NCBI RefSeq assembly: GCF_014203755.1
Contig: NZ_JACHJS010000001.1
Coordinates: 1,426,001-1,490,000 of the forward strand
Length of the DNA stretch: 64,000 nt
Direction: 5' to 3'
Source of the DNA: Saccharothrix violaceirubra
GTDB taxonomy: Bacteria; Actinomycetota; Actinomycetes; Mycobacteriales; Pseudonocardiaceae
Below are positions 19,698-30,687 of the stretch, one piece after another. The notes below the pieces were generated by a model. The model worked only from the letters and a program-made list of their open reading frames with translations, was not told the DNA's origin and ran no database searches. Both the position numbers and the translations under genes were made by a program. Every line of letters begins with the position of its first letter. Positions within the stretch are counted from its first letter, which is position 1.

Positions 19698-21014
19698 ATG
19701 ACCATCGCCGTTCCCCGTCCCACCGCCGCCCTTCCCCGTGTGGTCGGCGCCGGCCTGCGGGTGCCCGTCGTCAGCGGCGAGCGGGTCGAGTACGCGAACC
19801 TCGACCACGCGGCCAGCGCGCCGGCGTTGGAGGAGGTCCGCGACGCCGTCGACGAACTGCTGCCCTGGTACGCGAGCGTGCACCGCGGCGCGGGCTTCGC
19901 GTCGCAGGTGTCGACGCGGGTCTACGAGCAGGCGCGGGCGTCCGTGCGGCGTTTCCTGGGCGCGCGTCCCACCGACACCGTGGTGTTCACGCGCAACACC
20001 ACCGACGCGCTCAACCTGCTCGCCCGCAGCGTGCCCCGACACACCTCGGTCGTGCTGTTCGACGCCGAGCACCACGCGGCGCTGCTGCCGTGGCGCGGTC
20101 CGAACGTCCACCGGCTGCGGACGCCGACCGACCCGGCCGAGGCCGTCGCCGAACTCGACCGCGCCCTGGCCGCCACCCCCGAGGGCCCGCGCCTGGTCGT
20201 GGCGACGGGGGCGTCGAACGTCACCGGCGAGATCTGGCCGGTGGCCGAGCTGGCCCGGGTCGCCCGTCAGCACGGCGCGCGGATCGCGCTCGACGCCGCG
20301 CAGCTGGCGCCGCACCGGCCGGTCGACCTGCGTGAACTCGACGTGGACTACGCGGCGTTCTCCGGGCACAAGATCTACGCGCCGTTCGGTTCCGGCGTGC
20401 TCGTCGGCCGCGCCGACTGGCTCCAGGCGTCGGACCCGTACCTGGTCGGCGGTGGCGCCACGGCCCGGGTCGCCGACCACGGCGACCGGCTCGGCGTGGC
20501 GTGGTCCGCAGTTCCCGAGCGGCACGAGGCCGGGTCGCCCAACGTCGTCGGCGTGCACGCGCTCGCGGTCGCGTGCGAGGTCCTCGGCCGGCATTGGGAG
20601 CAGACCGAGCGTCACGAGCGTGAACTGCTCGCACGGTTGCGTGCCGGGCTCGCGACCGTGCCCGGTGCGCACGAGCTGTCGTTGTTCGACGGCGACCGTG
20701 ACCGGGTGGGCGTGGTCAGCTTCGTCGTCGCCGGGCAGGACGCGGGCTACCTGGCCGCCGCGCTGTCGGCGGAGCACGGTATCGGCGTGCGCGACGGCGC
20801 GTTCTGCGCGCACATCGCAGTGCACCGGTTGACGCACGGTGAACGCGCACTGCGCGCGAGTCTCGGTCTCGGTTCCACCGTCGAACACGTCGACCGGTTC
20901 GTGGCCGCGTTGCGGTCGCTGGTCGTCGACGGTCCGCGCTGGGACTACGAACTCGTGGACGGCCGGTGGACGCCCGTCGGCGACCCGCGTGCACTCCCGC
21001 CGTTCCTGCACTGA
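19698..21014 (+). CDS. class V aminotransferase, cysteine desulfurase/lyase-like, SAM-riboswitch controlled
   Basis: This PLP enzyme of 438 residues resembles cysteine desulfurases and selenocysteine lyases. It shows the conserved TRNTTDALNLLA, the histidine pair in AEHHAALLPW, DAAQLAPHRPVDLRELDVD, and the PLP lysine K225 in SGHKIYAPFGSGVL. An active-site cysteine of SufS type is not obvious; GAFCAHI near residue 373 is a candidate. The SAM-IV riboswitch upstream ties it to sulfur or methionine metabolism. The true substrate is unknown. It is followed, after a 4-base gap, by lspA. Confidence 0.85.
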   Translation: MTIAVPRPTAALPRVVGAGLRVPVVSGERVEYANLDHAASAPALEEVRDAVDELLPWYASVHRGAGFASQVSTRVYEQARASVRRFLGARPTDTVVFTRNTTDALNLLARSVPRHTSVVLFDAEHHAALLPWRGPNVHRLRTPTDPAEAVAELDRALAATPEGPRLVVATGASNVTGEIWPVAELARVARQHGARIALDAAQLAPHRPVDLRELDVDYAAFSGHKIYAPFGSGVLVGRADWLQASDPYLVGGGATARVADHGDRLGVAWSAVPERHEAGSPNVVGVHALAVACEVLGRHWEQTERHERELLARLRAGLATVPGAHELSLFDGDRDRVGVVSFVVAGQDAGYLAAALSAEHGIGVRDGAFCAHIAVHRLTHGERALRASLGLGSTVEHVDRFVAALRSLVVDGPRWDYELVDGRWTPVGDPRALPPFLH

Positions 21015-21018
21015 GGGC

Positions 21019-21675
21019 GTGTTGGACAATGTGCGGGTGAGCACCGACGAGGATGCCGGTACCGGCACCGGGGACGCGGCCACCGCCGACTCCCCGCGGA
21101 CGTCGGAGACGTCCGCCACGGACCCGGGCACCGGGGACGCCGCGCGACCGTTGCCGAAACGGCGGGTACTGCTGCTGGCCCTGATCGCACCGCTGGTGCT
21201 GGCGCTGGACGTGGTGACGAAGATCGTCGCGGTCGACGCGTTGGAGCACGAGCCGCCGGTCGAGCTGTTCGGCGGTCTGCTCTACCTGTCACTGCTGCGC
21301 AACCCGGGTGCGGCATGGGGGATGGCCGAGGGTGCGACCGTGATCCTCGCGCTGATCGCGTGCGGCGTCGTCGGCTTCATCATCTGGATAGCGCGCCGGC
21401 TGCGGTCGGTCGGCTGGGCCATCGGCCTGGGGCTGGTGCTGGGCGGTGCGCTGGGCAACCTGTCCGACCGGATCTTCCGCGCGCCCGGTCCGCTGCGCGG
21501 GCACGTCGTCGACTTCCTGTCGATCGTCGAGCCGTATGGCACGTTCTTCCCCGTGTTCAACGTCGCCGACTCGGCGATCAGCGTCGGCGGCGTCGTGATC
21601 GTGCTGATGGCGATGCTCCAGCGCGACTACGACGGCACGCGCATCGAGAAGAAGCCCGCGAGGAAGGCCGCATGA
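21019..21675 (+). CDS. lspA: prolipoprotein signal peptidase II
   Basis: LspA cleaves the signal peptide of lipid-modified prolipoproteins. The product has an Asp/Thr-rich N-terminal extension of about 45 residues, then four membrane helices. The catalytic aspartates are visible in GNLSDRIFR and [11 protein letters not shown], and [10 protein letters not shown] precedes them. Start choice is uncertain between GTG 21019, TTG 21022, GTG 21031 and GTG 21037; none has a clear Shine-Dalgarno, and 21019 gives 218 residues. Its stop overlaps the rluD ATG (ATGA). Confidence 0.92.
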   Translation: MLDNVRVSTDEDAGTGTGDAATADSPRTSETSATDPGTGDAARPLPKRRVLLLALIAPLVLALDVVTKIVAVDALEHEPPVELFGGLLYLSLLRNPGAAWGMAEGATVILALIACGVVGFIIWIARRLRSVGWAIGLGLVLGGALGNLSDRIFRAPGPLRGHVVDFLSIVEPYGTFFPVFNVADSAISVGGVVIVLMAMLQRDYDGTRIEKKPARKAA

Positions 21676-22601
21676 GCGGGTACCGCACGCTGCCTGTGCC
21701 GGACGGGCTCGACGGTATGCGCGTCGACGCGGGCCTGGCCAAGCTGCTCGGGCTGTCCCGGACGGTCGTCGCCGCGTTGACCGAGTCGGGCGACGTGGTG
21801 CTCGACGGCCGGCCCGCGGGCAAGTCGGACCGCCTCGTGGCCGGCGCGTGGCTGGAGGTCACGCTGCCCGAGCCGGAGCGGCCCGTGGTCGTGCAGGCCG
21901 TGCCGGTCGAGGGACTGGTGGTCCTGCACGAGGACGACGACGTGATCGTGGTCGACAAACCGGTCGGTGTCGCGGTGCACCCCAGTCCGGGGTGGACCGG
22001 TCCGACCGTGGTCGGCGGGCTCGCGGCGGCGGGCGTGCGGATCGCCACGTCGGGCGCGGCCGAACGCCAAGGCGTCGTGCACCGGCTCGACGTCGGCACG
22101 ACCGGTGTCATGGTGGTCGCCAAGAGCGAGAGCGCGTACTCCGCGTTGAAGCACGCGTTCAAGGAACGTACGGTCGACAAGCTGTACCACGCACTCGTGC
22201 AGGGACATCCGGACCCGATCAAGGGCACGATCGACGCCCCGATCGACCGGCACCCCAAGCACGACTACAAGTTCGCGGTGATGGCCGACGGCAAGCCGAG
22301 CATCACGCACTACGAGGTGACCGAGGCTTTCCGTGCCGCGTCGCTGCTGGACGTGCACCTGGAGACCGGGCGTACGCACCAGATCCGGGTGCACTTCTCC
22401 GCGTTGCGCCACCCGTGCGTCGGCGACCTGACCTATGGTGCCGACCCCGTGCTCGCCAAGCGTCTCGGCGTCACGCGTCAATGGCTGCACGCGCGGGCCC
22501 TGGGCTTCCGCCACCCGGCCGGCGGATCGTGGGTGGAGTACACCAGCGACTACCCGGCCGACCTCCAGGCCGCGCTCGACCTGCTCCGCGCCGAGGGCTG
22601 A
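21672..22601 (+). CDS. RluA-family pseudouridine synthase, RluD-like
   Basis: The 309-residue product has an N-terminal S4 RNA-binding domain (about 15-75) and a pseudouridine synthase domain. The catalytic motif is [16 protein letters not shown] with its essential aspartate, and [14 protein letters not shown] follows. The pairing lspA-rluD is conserved widely in bacteria. The RluD-like assignment (23S rRNA helix 69) rests on domain order and context; the exact target site is an inference. A 12-bp hairpin terminator follows. Confidence 0.9.
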   Translation: MSGYRTLPVPDGLDGMRVDAGLAKLLGLSRTVVAALTESGDVVLDGRPAGKSDRLVAGAWLEVTLPEPERPVVVQAVPVEGLVVLHEDDDVIVVDKPVGVAVHPSPGWTGPTVVGGLAAAGVRIATSGAAERQGVVHRLDVGTTGVMVVAKSESAYSALKHAFKERTVDKLYHALVQGHPDPIKGTIDAPIDRHPKHDYKFAVMADGKPSITHYEVTEAFRAASLLDVHLETGRTHQIRVHFSALRHPCVGDLTYGADPVLAKRLGVTRQWLHARALGFRHPAGGSWVEYTSDYPADLQAALDLLRAEG

Positions 22602-22607
22602 CGGGTG

Positions 22608-22639
22608 CGCCGGTGATCAGGTCGTGATGATCACCGGCG
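22608..22639. terminator. bidirectional terminator between rluD and a convergent gene
   Basis: CGCCGGTGATCA and TGATCACCGGCG form a perfect 12-bp stem with an 8-base loop. It lies 7 bases after the rluD stop and 7 bases from the stop of the minus-strand neighbour. Confidence 0.7.
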
Positions 22640-22645
22640 GCGGTC

Positions 22646-23521
22646 CTAGTCGTCGACCGTCCAGACCAGCGTGTTCAGGTCGGTCTCCGGTCGCGCGCTC
22701 CAGCGGACCGACGTGACCGGCGTGTTCTCCGGCAGTACGTACACCGTGTGCCCGCCCGCCGTCTCGCCCGGCTGCACGCCGATCTTGTGTGCCGGTCGCG
22801 ACGACAGCGACACGGGCGCTTTGGCGACCGCCTCGCCGCTCGCGGTCATCAGCACGAGGTACATGTCCGGCAACGCGTTGAACGGCACCGATCCGATGTT
22901 GGACAGCTCGGTGTGCACGACGACCGCGCGTTCGCCGGCGCCCAGCTTGTAGCCGGCGGCCGTGAACAGGAAGTCGGCCGGGTCGACCACCTCGACGAGC
23001 TGGATGGTGAACCGGGCGCCTTCGAGGCCCTCGGTCTCCAGCGTGCCGCCGACCTTGCCGGTGCGGGCACGGGGTGCGCCCGGTCCTTCGCCGCGTACCC
23101 AGCCCGCGGACTGCGGCGGGCCCCACGTGCTCATCGGTTCGGGTACGGGTGTCTGCATGGGCACCGGGCCCGACGGGTGCTGCACGGGAACGGGGCGGCT
23201 CGGCGGTCCGGGCTGATAGGCGCCCGACGGGGTGCCGCGGACCGTGCCGGGTGCGTACGAGCCCGACGGCGTGCCGCGCACGCCCGACGGTCCCGCGTAG
23301 TTGCCCCACGCCACGCTGTTGGCCAACGCCTTGCGGATGCCGTTGGGGTCGCATTCCACGCCGACGAGCAGGGGGAGTCCGCTGCCCGAGAGCGTGATCA
23401 GTCTGGTGGCGGCCTCGCGCGGGTCCATGCCGAGCCGTGCGGCGACTTCGTGAACGGCAGCACGACCCATCTCGGCGATCATGGCCAGGAGACGGGCATC
23501 CACGGGGTCCGGCGCTACCAC
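22646..23521 (-). CDS. winged-helix protein with a C-terminal beta-sandwich (DUF4352-like)
   Basis: The 291-residue product has an N-terminal winged-helix segment resembling AsnC-type HTHs (DPVDARLLAMIAEMGRAAVH, then VAARLGMDPREAATRLITLS). A Pro/Gly/Ser-rich linker covers about residues 75-145 and contains the repeats VRGTPSGSY and VRGTPSGAY. A C-terminal domain (about 150-291) of predicted beta strands reads FTIQLVEVVDPADFLF, VVVHTELSNIGSVPFNALPD and YVLPENTPVTSVRWS, as in DUF4352-like extracytoplasmic domains. Relatives are often named telomeric-repeat-binding-factor-like in actinobacterial databases, without functional support. No membrane segment is visible. The GTG at 23521 starts the HTH. 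Confidence 0.65.
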   Translation of the reverse strand: MVAPDPVDARLLAMIAEMGRAAVHEVAARLGMDPREAATRLITLSGSGLPLLVGVECDPNGIRKALANSVAWGNYAGPSGVRGTPSGSYAPGTVRGTPSGAYQPGPPSRPVPVQHPSGPVPMQTPVPEPMSTWGPPQSAGWVRGEGPGAPRARTGKVGGTLETEGLEGARFTIQLVEVVDPADFLFTAAGYKLGAGERAVVVHTELSNIGSVPFNALPDMYLVLMTASGEAVAKAPVSLSSRPAHKIGVQPGETAGGHTVYVLPENTPVTSVRWSARPETDLNTLVWTVDD

Positions 23522-23605
23522 GCCTGGAACGCTACCCGTCCTGGCCGGTCGACGCGCCACTGCCCCGCGGCGCGGCGTGCCGCGATTCGATCACGCCCGC
23601 CGATC

Positions 23606-23790
23606 GCGTGATCCGACACGGTGATCCGTTCCGTGCCCGCACACGACACGCGACCTGGGTGCGTGACGTCGCGGGAGACGCGACACAAAGTGCGTGATGT
23701 CTCAGGCGATGCGATACGAGCGCGTGACGTCTTGGGTGATGTGACACGGGTAGGTGACGCGGACCGGCGTACCGAGGCGGTACGTGGCGC
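23606..23790. repeat. degenerate 31-bp tandem repeat upstream of dnaE
   Basis: The 529-base gap before dnaE holds at least three consecutive units starting at 23659, 23690 and 23722. Each reads roughly GTGCGTGACGTC, then RGGYGATGCGACAC. Looser copies flank them (GCGTGATCCGACACG at 23606; GTGACGCGGACCGG at 23754). Unit length is 30-32 bases. I see no gene between 23522 and 24050. The last 100 bases before dnaE hold no recognisable promoter. Confidence 0.5.
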
Positions 23791-24050
23791 GTGCGTGTGC
23801 ACAGCGATGTGCGGCGGACGGTTTGGTGCGTGGTGGCGTGTCGATAACCGTGTTTCAGCGCATGCAGGTGTGCGCGACGCGGACTCGCGCGCAAGGTCGT
23901 GTGCGGCAAGCGAACGCGCGTCCTGGATGCGGACCGGCGCGCCGTGACACCGGGCGTGCCGCCAGAGGCGGTCGGGTGCGATGGATTAGGCTCGTCCCCT
24001 TCTCGCCCGCGCGCTTCGACCCGGGTCAACTGCGAGCTTCAGGGGGTAGG

Positions 24051-27000
24051 GTGGCCGACTCGTTTGTGCACCTCCACGTGCACACCGAGTACTCGATGCT
24101 CGACGGTGCGGCGAAGCTGAAGGACATGTTCGCCGAGTGTGAGCGGCTGGGAATGCCGGCCGCCGCGATCACCGACCACGGCAACATGTACGGCGCCTAC
24201 GACTTCTACCGGCAGGCGACCGCCGCCGGGATCAAGCCGGTGATCGGCATCGAGGCATACATGGCGCCCGACTCGCGGTTCAACAAGAAGCGCGTGCTGT
24301 GGGGAGACCCCGGACAGAAGTCCGACGACGTGTCCGCGTCCGGTGCCTACACCCACCAGACGATCTGGGCCCGGACCGCCGAGGGCCTACACAACCTCAT
24401 GAAGGTCGCCAGCCGCGCCTCGACCGAAGGTCAGCTGGGCAAGTGGGCCCGCATGGACGCCGAGTTGATCGCCGAGCACTCGGCCGGTCTGATGGCGACC
24501 ACCGGCTGCCCGTCCGGCGAGGTTCAGACCCGCCTGCGGCTCGGGCACGAGAAGGAGGCCCTGGAAGCCGCCGCCAAGTGGCGTGACATCTACGGTGCCG
24601 ACAACTTCTTCGTCGAGTTGATGGATCACGGCATCGAGATCGAGAGCCGGGTCCGCGGCGGGCTGCTGGAGATCGCGAAGAAGCTCCGGATCCCGTTCGT
24701 CGTCACCAACGACAGCCACTACACGTTCAAGGAGGACCGCGACGCGCACGACGCGTTGCTGTGCGTGCAGACCGGCAAGACGCTCCAGGACCCGAGCCGG
24801 TTCAAGTTCGACGGCCAGGGCTACTACCTGAAGTCGCCGGACGAGATGCGCGCCGTCGACTCGTCGGACGCGTGGCAGGAGGGCTGCCGCAACACGCTGC
24901 TGGTGGCCGAGAAGGTCGACACGACCGGCATGTTCGGGTTTCAGAACCTGATGCCGCGCTACCCTGTCCCCGAGGGCATGGCCGAGGCGGACTACTTCCG
25001 CGAGGAGGTCTGGGCCGGCATGCGCCGCCGGTTCCCGGAGGGTGTCGACGAGATCCACACCAGGCAGGTGGAGTTCGAGATCGGCGTCATCCTCCAGATG
25101 GGCTTCCCCTCGTACTTCCTGGTCGTCGCCGACTTCATCAACTGGGCCAAGGAGAACGGCATCCGCGTCGGCCCCGGTCGAGGGTCCGCGGCGGGCGCGC
25201 TGATCGCGTACGCGATGGGCATCACCGACCTCGACCCGCTGGCCCACGGCCTGATCTTCGAGCGGTTCCTCAACCCCGACCGCGTCAGCCCGCCCGACAT
25301 CGACATCGACTTCGACGAGCGCCGGCGCGGCGACGTGATCCGCTACGTCACCGACAAGTGGGGCGCCGACAAGGTCGCCCAGGTCATCACGTTCGGCACG
25401 ATCAAGGCGAAGGCCGCGATCAAGGACTCGGCCCGCGTGCTGTACGGCCAGCCCGGCTACGCGGTGGCCGACCGGATCTCCAAGGCGATGCCGCCCGCCG
25501 TCATGGGCAAGGACATCCCGCTGGCGGGCGTGTTCGACCCGCAGCACAAGCGGTACACCGAAGCCGCCGAGGTGCGCGCCCTGTACGAGACCGACCCGCA
25601 GGTCAAGGAGATCATCGACACCGGGCGCGGCCTGGAGGGCCTGATCCGCAACGCGGGCGTGCACGCGTGCGCGGTCATCATGTCCGCCGAACCGCTGATG
25701 GACCACATCCCGGTGTGGAGGCGTCCGCAGGACGGGTCGATCATCACGCAGTTCGACTACCCGACGTGCGAGACGTTGGGCCTGCTCAAGATGGACTTCC
25801 TCGGTCTGTCGAACCTCACCACGATCGACGACGCGCTCAAGAACATCGCCCTGAACGGCAAGGGCGACGTCGACATCACCACTGTCACGCTGGATGACAA
25901 GAAGGCGTACGACCTGCTCGGTCGCGGTGACACGCTGGGCGTGTTCCAGCTCGACGGCAGCGCGCTGCGCGACCTGCTGCGGCTGATGCGCCCGGACAAC
26001 TTCGAGGACGTCTCCGCCGTCATCGCCCTGTACCGACCCGGTCCCATGGGTGCGAACTCGCACACGAACTACGCGCTGCGCAAGAACCGGCAGCAGGAGA
26101 TCGTGCCGATCCACAAGGAACTCGAAGAGCCGCTGGCGGACATCCTTGACACCACCTACGGCCTGATCGTGTACCAGGAGCAGGTCATGGCCATCGCACG
26201 GAAGGTCGCGGGCTATTCGCTGGCCCAAGCGGACTTGTTGCGTCGTGCCATGGGCAAGAAGAAGAAGGAGATCCTGGACAAGGAGTTCGTCGGCTTCGAG
26301 AAGGGCATGCTCGACAGCGGCTACTCGCCCGAGGCCATCAAGACCCTGTGGGACATCCTGGTCCCGTTCGCCGACTACGCGTTCAACAAGGCGCACTCCG
26401 CCGCGTACGGCCTGATCGCGTACTGGACCGCGTACCTCAAGGCGAACTACCCCGGCGAGTACATGGCCGCGCTGCTCACCACGAACTCGGACAACAAGGA
26501 CAAGTCGGCGATCTACCTCGCCGAGTGCCGGCGCATGGGCGTGACCGTGCTGCCGCCGGACGTCAACGAGTCGCAGCGCGAGTTCGTCGCGGTCGGCGAC
26601 GACATCCGGTTCGGACTCGGCGCGATCCGCAACGTCGGCGCGAACGTGGTCGACGCGATCATCAAGGCACGCAAGGAGAAGGGCCGGTTCGCGGACTTCT
26701 CCGACTTCCTGCGCAAGGTCGATGCCACGGTCTGCAACAAGAAGGTCGTGGAATCGCTGATCAAGGCGGGTGCGTTCGACTCGCTCGGCCACCCGCGCAA
26801 GGGCCTGCACATGGTGCACGTCGAGGCGGTCGACGCGGTCATGCTCACCAAGAAGGAGGAGGCGCGCGGCCAGTTCGACCTGTTCGGCGACGGCGGTGGC
26901 GACGACGGCGTCGGCAGTGTGTTCGACGTGAAGATCCCGCAGGAGTACTGGGAGCCCAAGCACCAGTTGACCCTGGAACGGGAGATGCTCGGCCTGTACG

Positions 27001-27584
27001 TGTCGGGACACCCGCTCAACGGCGTCGAACAGGTGCTGGAGTCCTATTCGGACGCTTCCATCGCGCGCATCCTCGAAGGCGACGTGCCCGACGGCACCCA
27101 GGTCACGCTCGGCGGCATCCTCGCGTCGGTGACCCGGCGGGTGAACAAGAACGGCGAGTCGTGGGCGTCCGCTCAGTTGGAGGACCTCGCCGGTGGCATC
27201 GAGGTGCTGTTCTTCCCGAAGAGTTACATCGTGCACGGCATTTCGGTGGTGGAGGACGCCATCGTGCTCGTCAAGGCCCGCGTGGCCAAGCGCGAGGACC
27301 GGGTCTCGCTGATCGCCAACGACCTGGTCGTGCCGGATCTGTCCGAACTGGGTGCCCAGGCGTTGCGGCTCAAGGTGAACGCCGCGCGGTGCGACAAGAA
27401 GCTCGTGGCCTCGTTGAAGGAGGTCCTGGTCGCGCACCCCGGCACCACGGAGGTCCACCTCAACCTGGTGATCAACGCCGGGCGCAACACGATGCTCAAG
27501 CTGGACGACGCGTTGCGGGTCAGTCCGACCCCGTCGCTCATGGGTGACCTCAAGGCGCTCCTGGGACCGGGGTGCTTGGGCTGA
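24051..27584 (+). CDS. dnaE: DNA polymerase III alpha subunit with active-type PHP domain
   Basis: This is the main replicative polymerase (DnaE1 type, 1177 residues). The N-terminal PHP domain keeps its metal ligands in HLHVHTEYS (residues 7-15), [10 protein letters not shown] and TNDSHY. In mycobacteria the equivalent intact PHP domain is the replicative proofreading exonuclease, so the same is likely here. The polymerase active site shows [12 protein letters not shown] starting at P415 (D416 and D418 align with the E. coli catalytic pair). An OB-fold and tau-binding C-terminus follow; a LFGDGGG segment precedes the OB-fold. The GTG at 24051 is preceded by AGGGGG and begins [11 protein letters not shown], the usual N-terminus. 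Confidence 0.97.
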   Translation: MADSFVHLHVHTEYSMLDGAAKLKDMFAECERLGMPAAAITDHGNMYGAYDFYRQATAAGIKPVIGIEAYMAPDSRFNKKRVLWGDPGQKSDDVSASGAYTHQTIWARTAEGLHNLMKVASRASTEGQLGKWARMDAELIAEHSAGLMATTGCPSGEVQTRLRLGHEKEALEAAAKWRDIYGADNFFVELMDHGIEIESRVRGGLLEIAKKLRIPFVVTNDSHYTFKEDRDAHDALLCVQTGKTLQDPSRFKFDGQGYYLKSPDEMRAVDSSDAWQEGCRNTLLVAEKVDTTGMFGFQNLMPRYPVPEGMAEADYFREEVWAGMRRRFPEGVDEIHTRQVEFEIGVILQMGFPSYFLVVADFINWAKENGIRVGPGRGSAAGALIAYAMGITDLDPLAHGLIFERFLNPDRVSPPDIDIDFDERRRGDVIRYVTDKWGADKVAQVITFGTIKAKAAIKDSARVLYGQPGYAVADRISKAMPPAVMGKDIPLAGVFDPQHKRYTEAAEVRALYETDPQVKEIIDTGRGLEGLIRNAGVHACAVIMSAEPLMDHIPVWRRPQDGSIITQFDYPTCETLGLLKMDFLGLSNLTTIDDALKNIALNGKGDVDITTVTLDDKKAYDLLGRGDTLGVFQLDGSALRDLLRLMRPDNFEDVSAVIALYRPGPMGANSHTNYALRKNRQQEIVPIHKELEEPLADILDTTYGLIVYQEQVMAIARKVAGYSLAQADLLRRAMGKKKKEILDKEFVGFEKGMLDSGYSPEAIKTLWDILVPFADYAFNKAHSAAYGLIAYWTAYLKANYPGEYMAALLTTNSDNKDKSAIYLAECRRMGVTVLPPDVNESQREFVAVGDDIRFGLGAIRNVGANVVDAIIKARKEKGRFADFSDFLRKVDATVCNKKVVESLIKAGAFDSLGHPRKGLHMVHVEAVDAVMLTKKEEARGQFDLFGDGGGDDGVGSVFDVKIPQEYWEPKHQLTLEREMLGLYVSGHPLNGVEQVLESYSDASIARILEGDVPDGTQVTLGGILASVTRRVNKNGESWASAQLEDLAGGIEVLFFPKSYIVHGISVVEDAIVLVKARVAKREDRVSLIANDLVVPDLSELGAQALRLKVNAARCDKKLVASLKEVLVAHPGTTEVHLNLVINAGRNTMLKLDDALRVSPTPSLMGDLKALLGPGCLG

Positions 27585-27692
27585 ACGGGTGACATTTCCA
27601 CCCCGGGGGGACGAGAGCGCCACTCGGTTCGTTGAGTGAACAGGGTTAACTGAGCAACGGTCGACCCGGACGAACCGAGGAGGGGTTTCCGC

Positions 27693-28919
27693 ATGGGGGA
27701 GACGATCGCCGGTCTGGAACGGTTGGGACTGGAGTATTTCCAGGATCCGCACGCGTTCCACGCCCGGCTGCGGGAGCACGAACCGGCCACCGAGGTGGTG
27801 CTCCCGCGTGGCCTGAAGGTCTGGCTGGTCACGCGCTACGACGAAGCACGCATGGCGTTGGGGGACGCACGGTTCAGCAAGGACCACCGGCAGTTCCCCG
27901 ACATGGTGACGCGCAACCACGTCGGAGAGGCCGGACCGGCGTTGTTCGACCAGAGCCTCGCCGCGCACATGCTCAACATGGACGCCCCCGACCACACCCG
28001 GCTGCGGCGGCTGGTCACCAAGGCGTTCACCGCACGCCGGGTCGAGCAGTTGCGTCCCCGCGTGGCCCAGATCGCCGACGAACTGCTCGACGGGGTCGCC
28101 GACGGGGCCACCGTGGACCTGATCGACGCGTTCGCGTTCCCGCTTCCCATCACGGTGATCTGCGAGATGCTCGACGTGCCTGGCGACGAGCGCGACGACT
28201 TCCGCGAGTGGTCGAACGTGCTCGTGTCCGGCAACGACCCCGAGGCGATGGGGCAGGCCGGTCCGGCGATGGCCGCCTACCTGGGGCGACTGGTGCAGTA
28301 CAAGCGGGACAACCCCGGCGACGACTTCTTCTCCGCGCTGGTGCACGCGTCGGAGGACGACGACCGGCTCACCGAGGGCGAGCTGATCGCGATGGCGTTC
28401 CTGCTGCTCGTCGCCGGGCACGAGACCACGGTGAACCTCATCTCGAACGGTGTGCTCAACCTGCTGCGCCACCCCGACCAGTTGGCGGCGTTGCGCGCCG
28501 ACCGGACGTTGGTGCCCGGTGCCGTCGAGGAGTTCCTGCGCTTCCAGGGGCCGGTGAACCAGGCGACGTTCCGCTTCACGACCGAGGACGTCGAGATGGG
28601 GAACGTGACCATTCCCCGGCACAGCGTCGTGATGGTGTCGCTGTTGTCGGCCAACCGCGACGAGACGCGGTTCCCCGACGCAGACTCGTTCGACATCACC
28701 CGGCCGCCCGGCGGGCACGTCGCGTTCGGTCACGGCATCCACTACTGCCTGGGCGCGCCGCTGGCCCGGCTGGAGGGCGAGATCGCGGTCGGCGCGCTGC
28801 TCGACCGGTTCGACCTGGCGCTCGCCGCCGAGCCGGAGACGTTGCGGTGGCGGGAGAGCACGCTCATGCACGGGCTGTACTCGCTGCCCGTTAGCCTCAC
28901 CCGACGTGGAGCACGATGA
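27693..28919 (+). CDS. cytochrome P450 (CYP107-like), linked to bioA
   Basis: The 408-residue soluble P450 has the oxygen-binding motif AGHETT, the ExxR motif EEFLR, and the heme loop [10 protein letters not shown] with ligand C352. It is of class I type and needs external ferredoxin; no ferredoxin gene is adjacent. Its last 14 bases overlap the bioA start, so the two are almost certainly co-expressed. B. subtilis BioI, a CYP107-type P450, makes pimeloyl-ACP for biotin, so a pimelate-supply role is an attractive but unproven inference. The ATG at 27693 follows GAGGAGG. Confidence 0.88.
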   Translation: MGETIAGLERLGLEYFQDPHAFHARLREHEPATEVVLPRGLKVWLVTRYDEARMALGDARFSKDHRQFPDMVTRNHVGEAGPALFDQSLAAHMLNMDAPDHTRLRRLVTKAFTARRVEQLRPRVAQIADELLDGVADGATVDLIDAFAFPLPITVICEMLDVPGDERDDFREWSNVLVSGNDPEAMGQAGPAMAAYLGRLVQYKRDNPGDDFFSALVHASEDDDRLTEGELIAMAFLLLVAGHETTVNLISNGVLNLLRHPDQLAALRADRTLVPGAVEEFLRFQGPVNQATFRFTTEDVEMGNVTIPRHSVVMVSLLSANRDETRFPDADSFDITRPPGGHVAFGHGIHYCLGAPLARLEGEIAVGALLDRFDLALAAEPETLRWRESTLMHGLYSLPVSLTRRGAR

Positions 28920-30174
28920 GCTGCTGAAGCTGGACCGGGCGCACGTCTGGCACCCGTACGGCCCGATGCCGGGCACCCTGGAGCCGTTGGTCGTCTCGTC
29001 GGCTTCGGGTGTCCGGCTCCGGCTCGACGACGGGCGTGAACTGGTCGACGGCATGGCGTCGTGGTGGTCGGCGATCCACGGCTACCGGCACCCGGTGCTC
29101 GACGCCGCGATCACCGACCAGCTCGGCCGGATGAGCCACGTCATGTTCGGCGGGCTGACCCACGAGCCGGCCGTCGCGCTCGCGACCCGGCTCGTGGAGA
29201 TCACGCCCGAGCCGTTGCAACATGTCTTCCTGTGCGACTCCGGGTCGGTGTCGGTCGAGGTCGCGATCAAGATGGCGTTGCAGTACTGGCGGTCGCGCGA
29301 CCGGCCGGCGAAGCGGCGGCTGCTCACGTGGCGCGGGGGCTATCACGGGGACACGTTTCAGGCCATGTCGGTGTGCGACCCCGAGGGCGGGATGCACTCC
29401 GTGTGGCAGGGACTGCTCGCCGACCAGGTGTTCGTGCCTCCGCCGCCGGCCGCGTTGGACACCGCGTACGTGCAGGAGTTGTCCGACGCCTTGGAGCGGC
29501 ACGCGGACGAGGTCGCGGCCGTGATCGTCGAGCCCGTGGTGCAGAACGCGGGCGGGATGCGGTTCCACGATCCGCGTTACCTGCACGTGTTGCGTGAGCT
29601 GACGTTGGCGCACGACGTGCTGCTGATCTTCGACGAGATCGCGACCGGGTTCGGGCGCACCGGGGAGCTGTTCGCGGCCGACCACGCCGGGATCTCGCCG
29701 GACATCCTGTGCGTCGGCAAGGCGATGACGGGCGGGTACCTGTCACAGGCCGCCGCCCTGTGCACGCCGCGGGTCGCGGACGGCATCTCACGCGGTGAGC
29801 TGCCGGTGCTCGCGCACGGGCCGACGTTCATGGGCAACCCGTTGGCCTCGGCGGTGTCGTTGGCGTCGATCGACCTGCTGCTGTCGCAGGACTGGCGACG
29901 GAACGTCGCTCGCGTCTCGGACGGGTTGCGTGCCGGGTTGGCGGACGCACCGGGTGAGGTGCGCGTGCTCGGGGCCATCGGGGTGGTGCAGCTCGACCAC
30001 CAGGTGGACATGGCCGCGGCCACGGCTGCGGCCGTCGAGCACGGCGTGTGGCTGCGGCCATTCCGTGACCTCGTGTACACGATGCCGCCGTTCGTCAGCA
30101 CGCCCGACGACATCGCGACGATCACCCGGGCGATGGTCGCGGCGGCGCACGCGTCACTGGCGCAGCAGCGTTGA
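28906..30174 (+). CDS. bioA: adenosylmethionine-8-amino-7-oxononanoate aminotransferase
   Basis: BioA transfers the amino group of S-adenosylmethionine to KAPA to give DAPA, the antepenultimate step of biotin synthesis. The 422-residue class III aminotransferase shows the substrate-site start [36 protein letters not shown], the PLP aspartate in [15 protein letters not shown], and the PLP lysine K272 in [10 protein letters not shown]. The GTG at 28906 lies within the P450 gene. No bioF or bioC/bioH is in the window. Two damaged minus-strand genes separate it from bioD. Confidence 0.95.
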   Translation: MEHDELLKLDRAHVWHPYGPMPGTLEPLVVSSASGVRLRLDDGRELVDGMASWWSAIHGYRHPVLDAAITDQLGRMSHVMFGGLTHEPAVALATRLVEITPEPLQHVFLCDSGSVSVEVAIKMALQYWRSRDRPAKRRLLTWRGGYHGDTFQAMSVCDPEGGMHSVWQGLLADQVFVPPPPAALDTAYVQELSDALERHADEVAAVIVEPVVQNAGGMRFHDPRYLHVLRELTLAHDVLLIFDEIATGFGRTGELFAADHAGISPDILCVGKAMTGGYLSQAAALCTPRVADGISRGELPVLAHGPTFMGNPLASAVSLASIDLLLSQDWRRNVARVSDGLRAGLADAPGEVRVLGAIGVVQLDHQVDMAAATAAAVEHGVWLRPFRDLVYTMPPFVSTPDDIATITRAMVAAAHASLAQQR

Positions 30175-30660
30175 ACCCCAGATGAACAGCATGAACGCGT
30201 AGGCGATCACGACCCAGCCGATCGCGGCCGTCGTGGGTTCCGCGCGCTTGCCGCGAGCGCTCGTACCGGCCACCACACGAGTGCCACCGCGAGGGCGACC
30301 AATGGGCTGGCGAGGATGCCGTACGCGCCCGCGAACACGCCCGCCCAGTAGTCGACGGGCAGCGACACGTCCACCGCCCAGCCGAACGGCAGGCACAGTA
30401 TCGCGACCGCAGACCACACCTGTGCGATGTGACGTGCACGTGACGAATCGCCGTTCACCATCGCGACGCCGATCGCCATCGCGGCACCGCCCGCGAACGC
30501 CCACCCGGGTCACCGTCGACAACGCGGGTACGCGGCCGGATACCGTGCCGATCGCCGGGATGATCCACGTCCACCACGCGTAGTGCGTGAACACCGCCGC
30601 GACCACGGCGCCGAACACGATCCACCTCTGCTGCGCACCAGTGCGGCGCGTGAACCAGTT
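30154..30660 (-). pseudogene. frameshifted small membrane protein gene
   Basis: Three stretches of plausible membrane protein lie end to end in two frames. The N-terminal part (RRTGAQQRWIVFGAVVAAVF, then HYAWWTWIIPAIGTV) and the C-terminal part ([19 protein letters not shown]) share one frame. The middle (AFAGGAAMAIGVAMVNGD, WAVDVSLPVDYWAGVFAGAY) is in another. A single-base gain near 30505-30515 (CCCGGGTGGG) and a compensating change near 30235-30290 would account for it. The intervening in-frame reading is an arginine-rich shadow. No clear start codon is visible. It overlaps the bioA 3' end tail to tail by 21 bases. Assembly error is the alternative. Confidence 0.6.
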
Positions 30661-30687
30661 CGGTGACGTGGCGTTGTCACGGATTCT

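Noticed and set aside
27585..27692. Riboswitch or T-box ahead of the P450-bioA genes
   Set aside because: The 108-base gap shows no conserved aptamer core; only a normal Shine-Dalgarno is clear.
24387..29054. Very long open frame on the minus strand opposite dnaE, P450 and bioA
   Set aside because: It is an antisense shadow of high-GC coding sequence. Its translation is Arg/His/Asp/Val-rich without domains, and the plus-strand genes have clear motifs.
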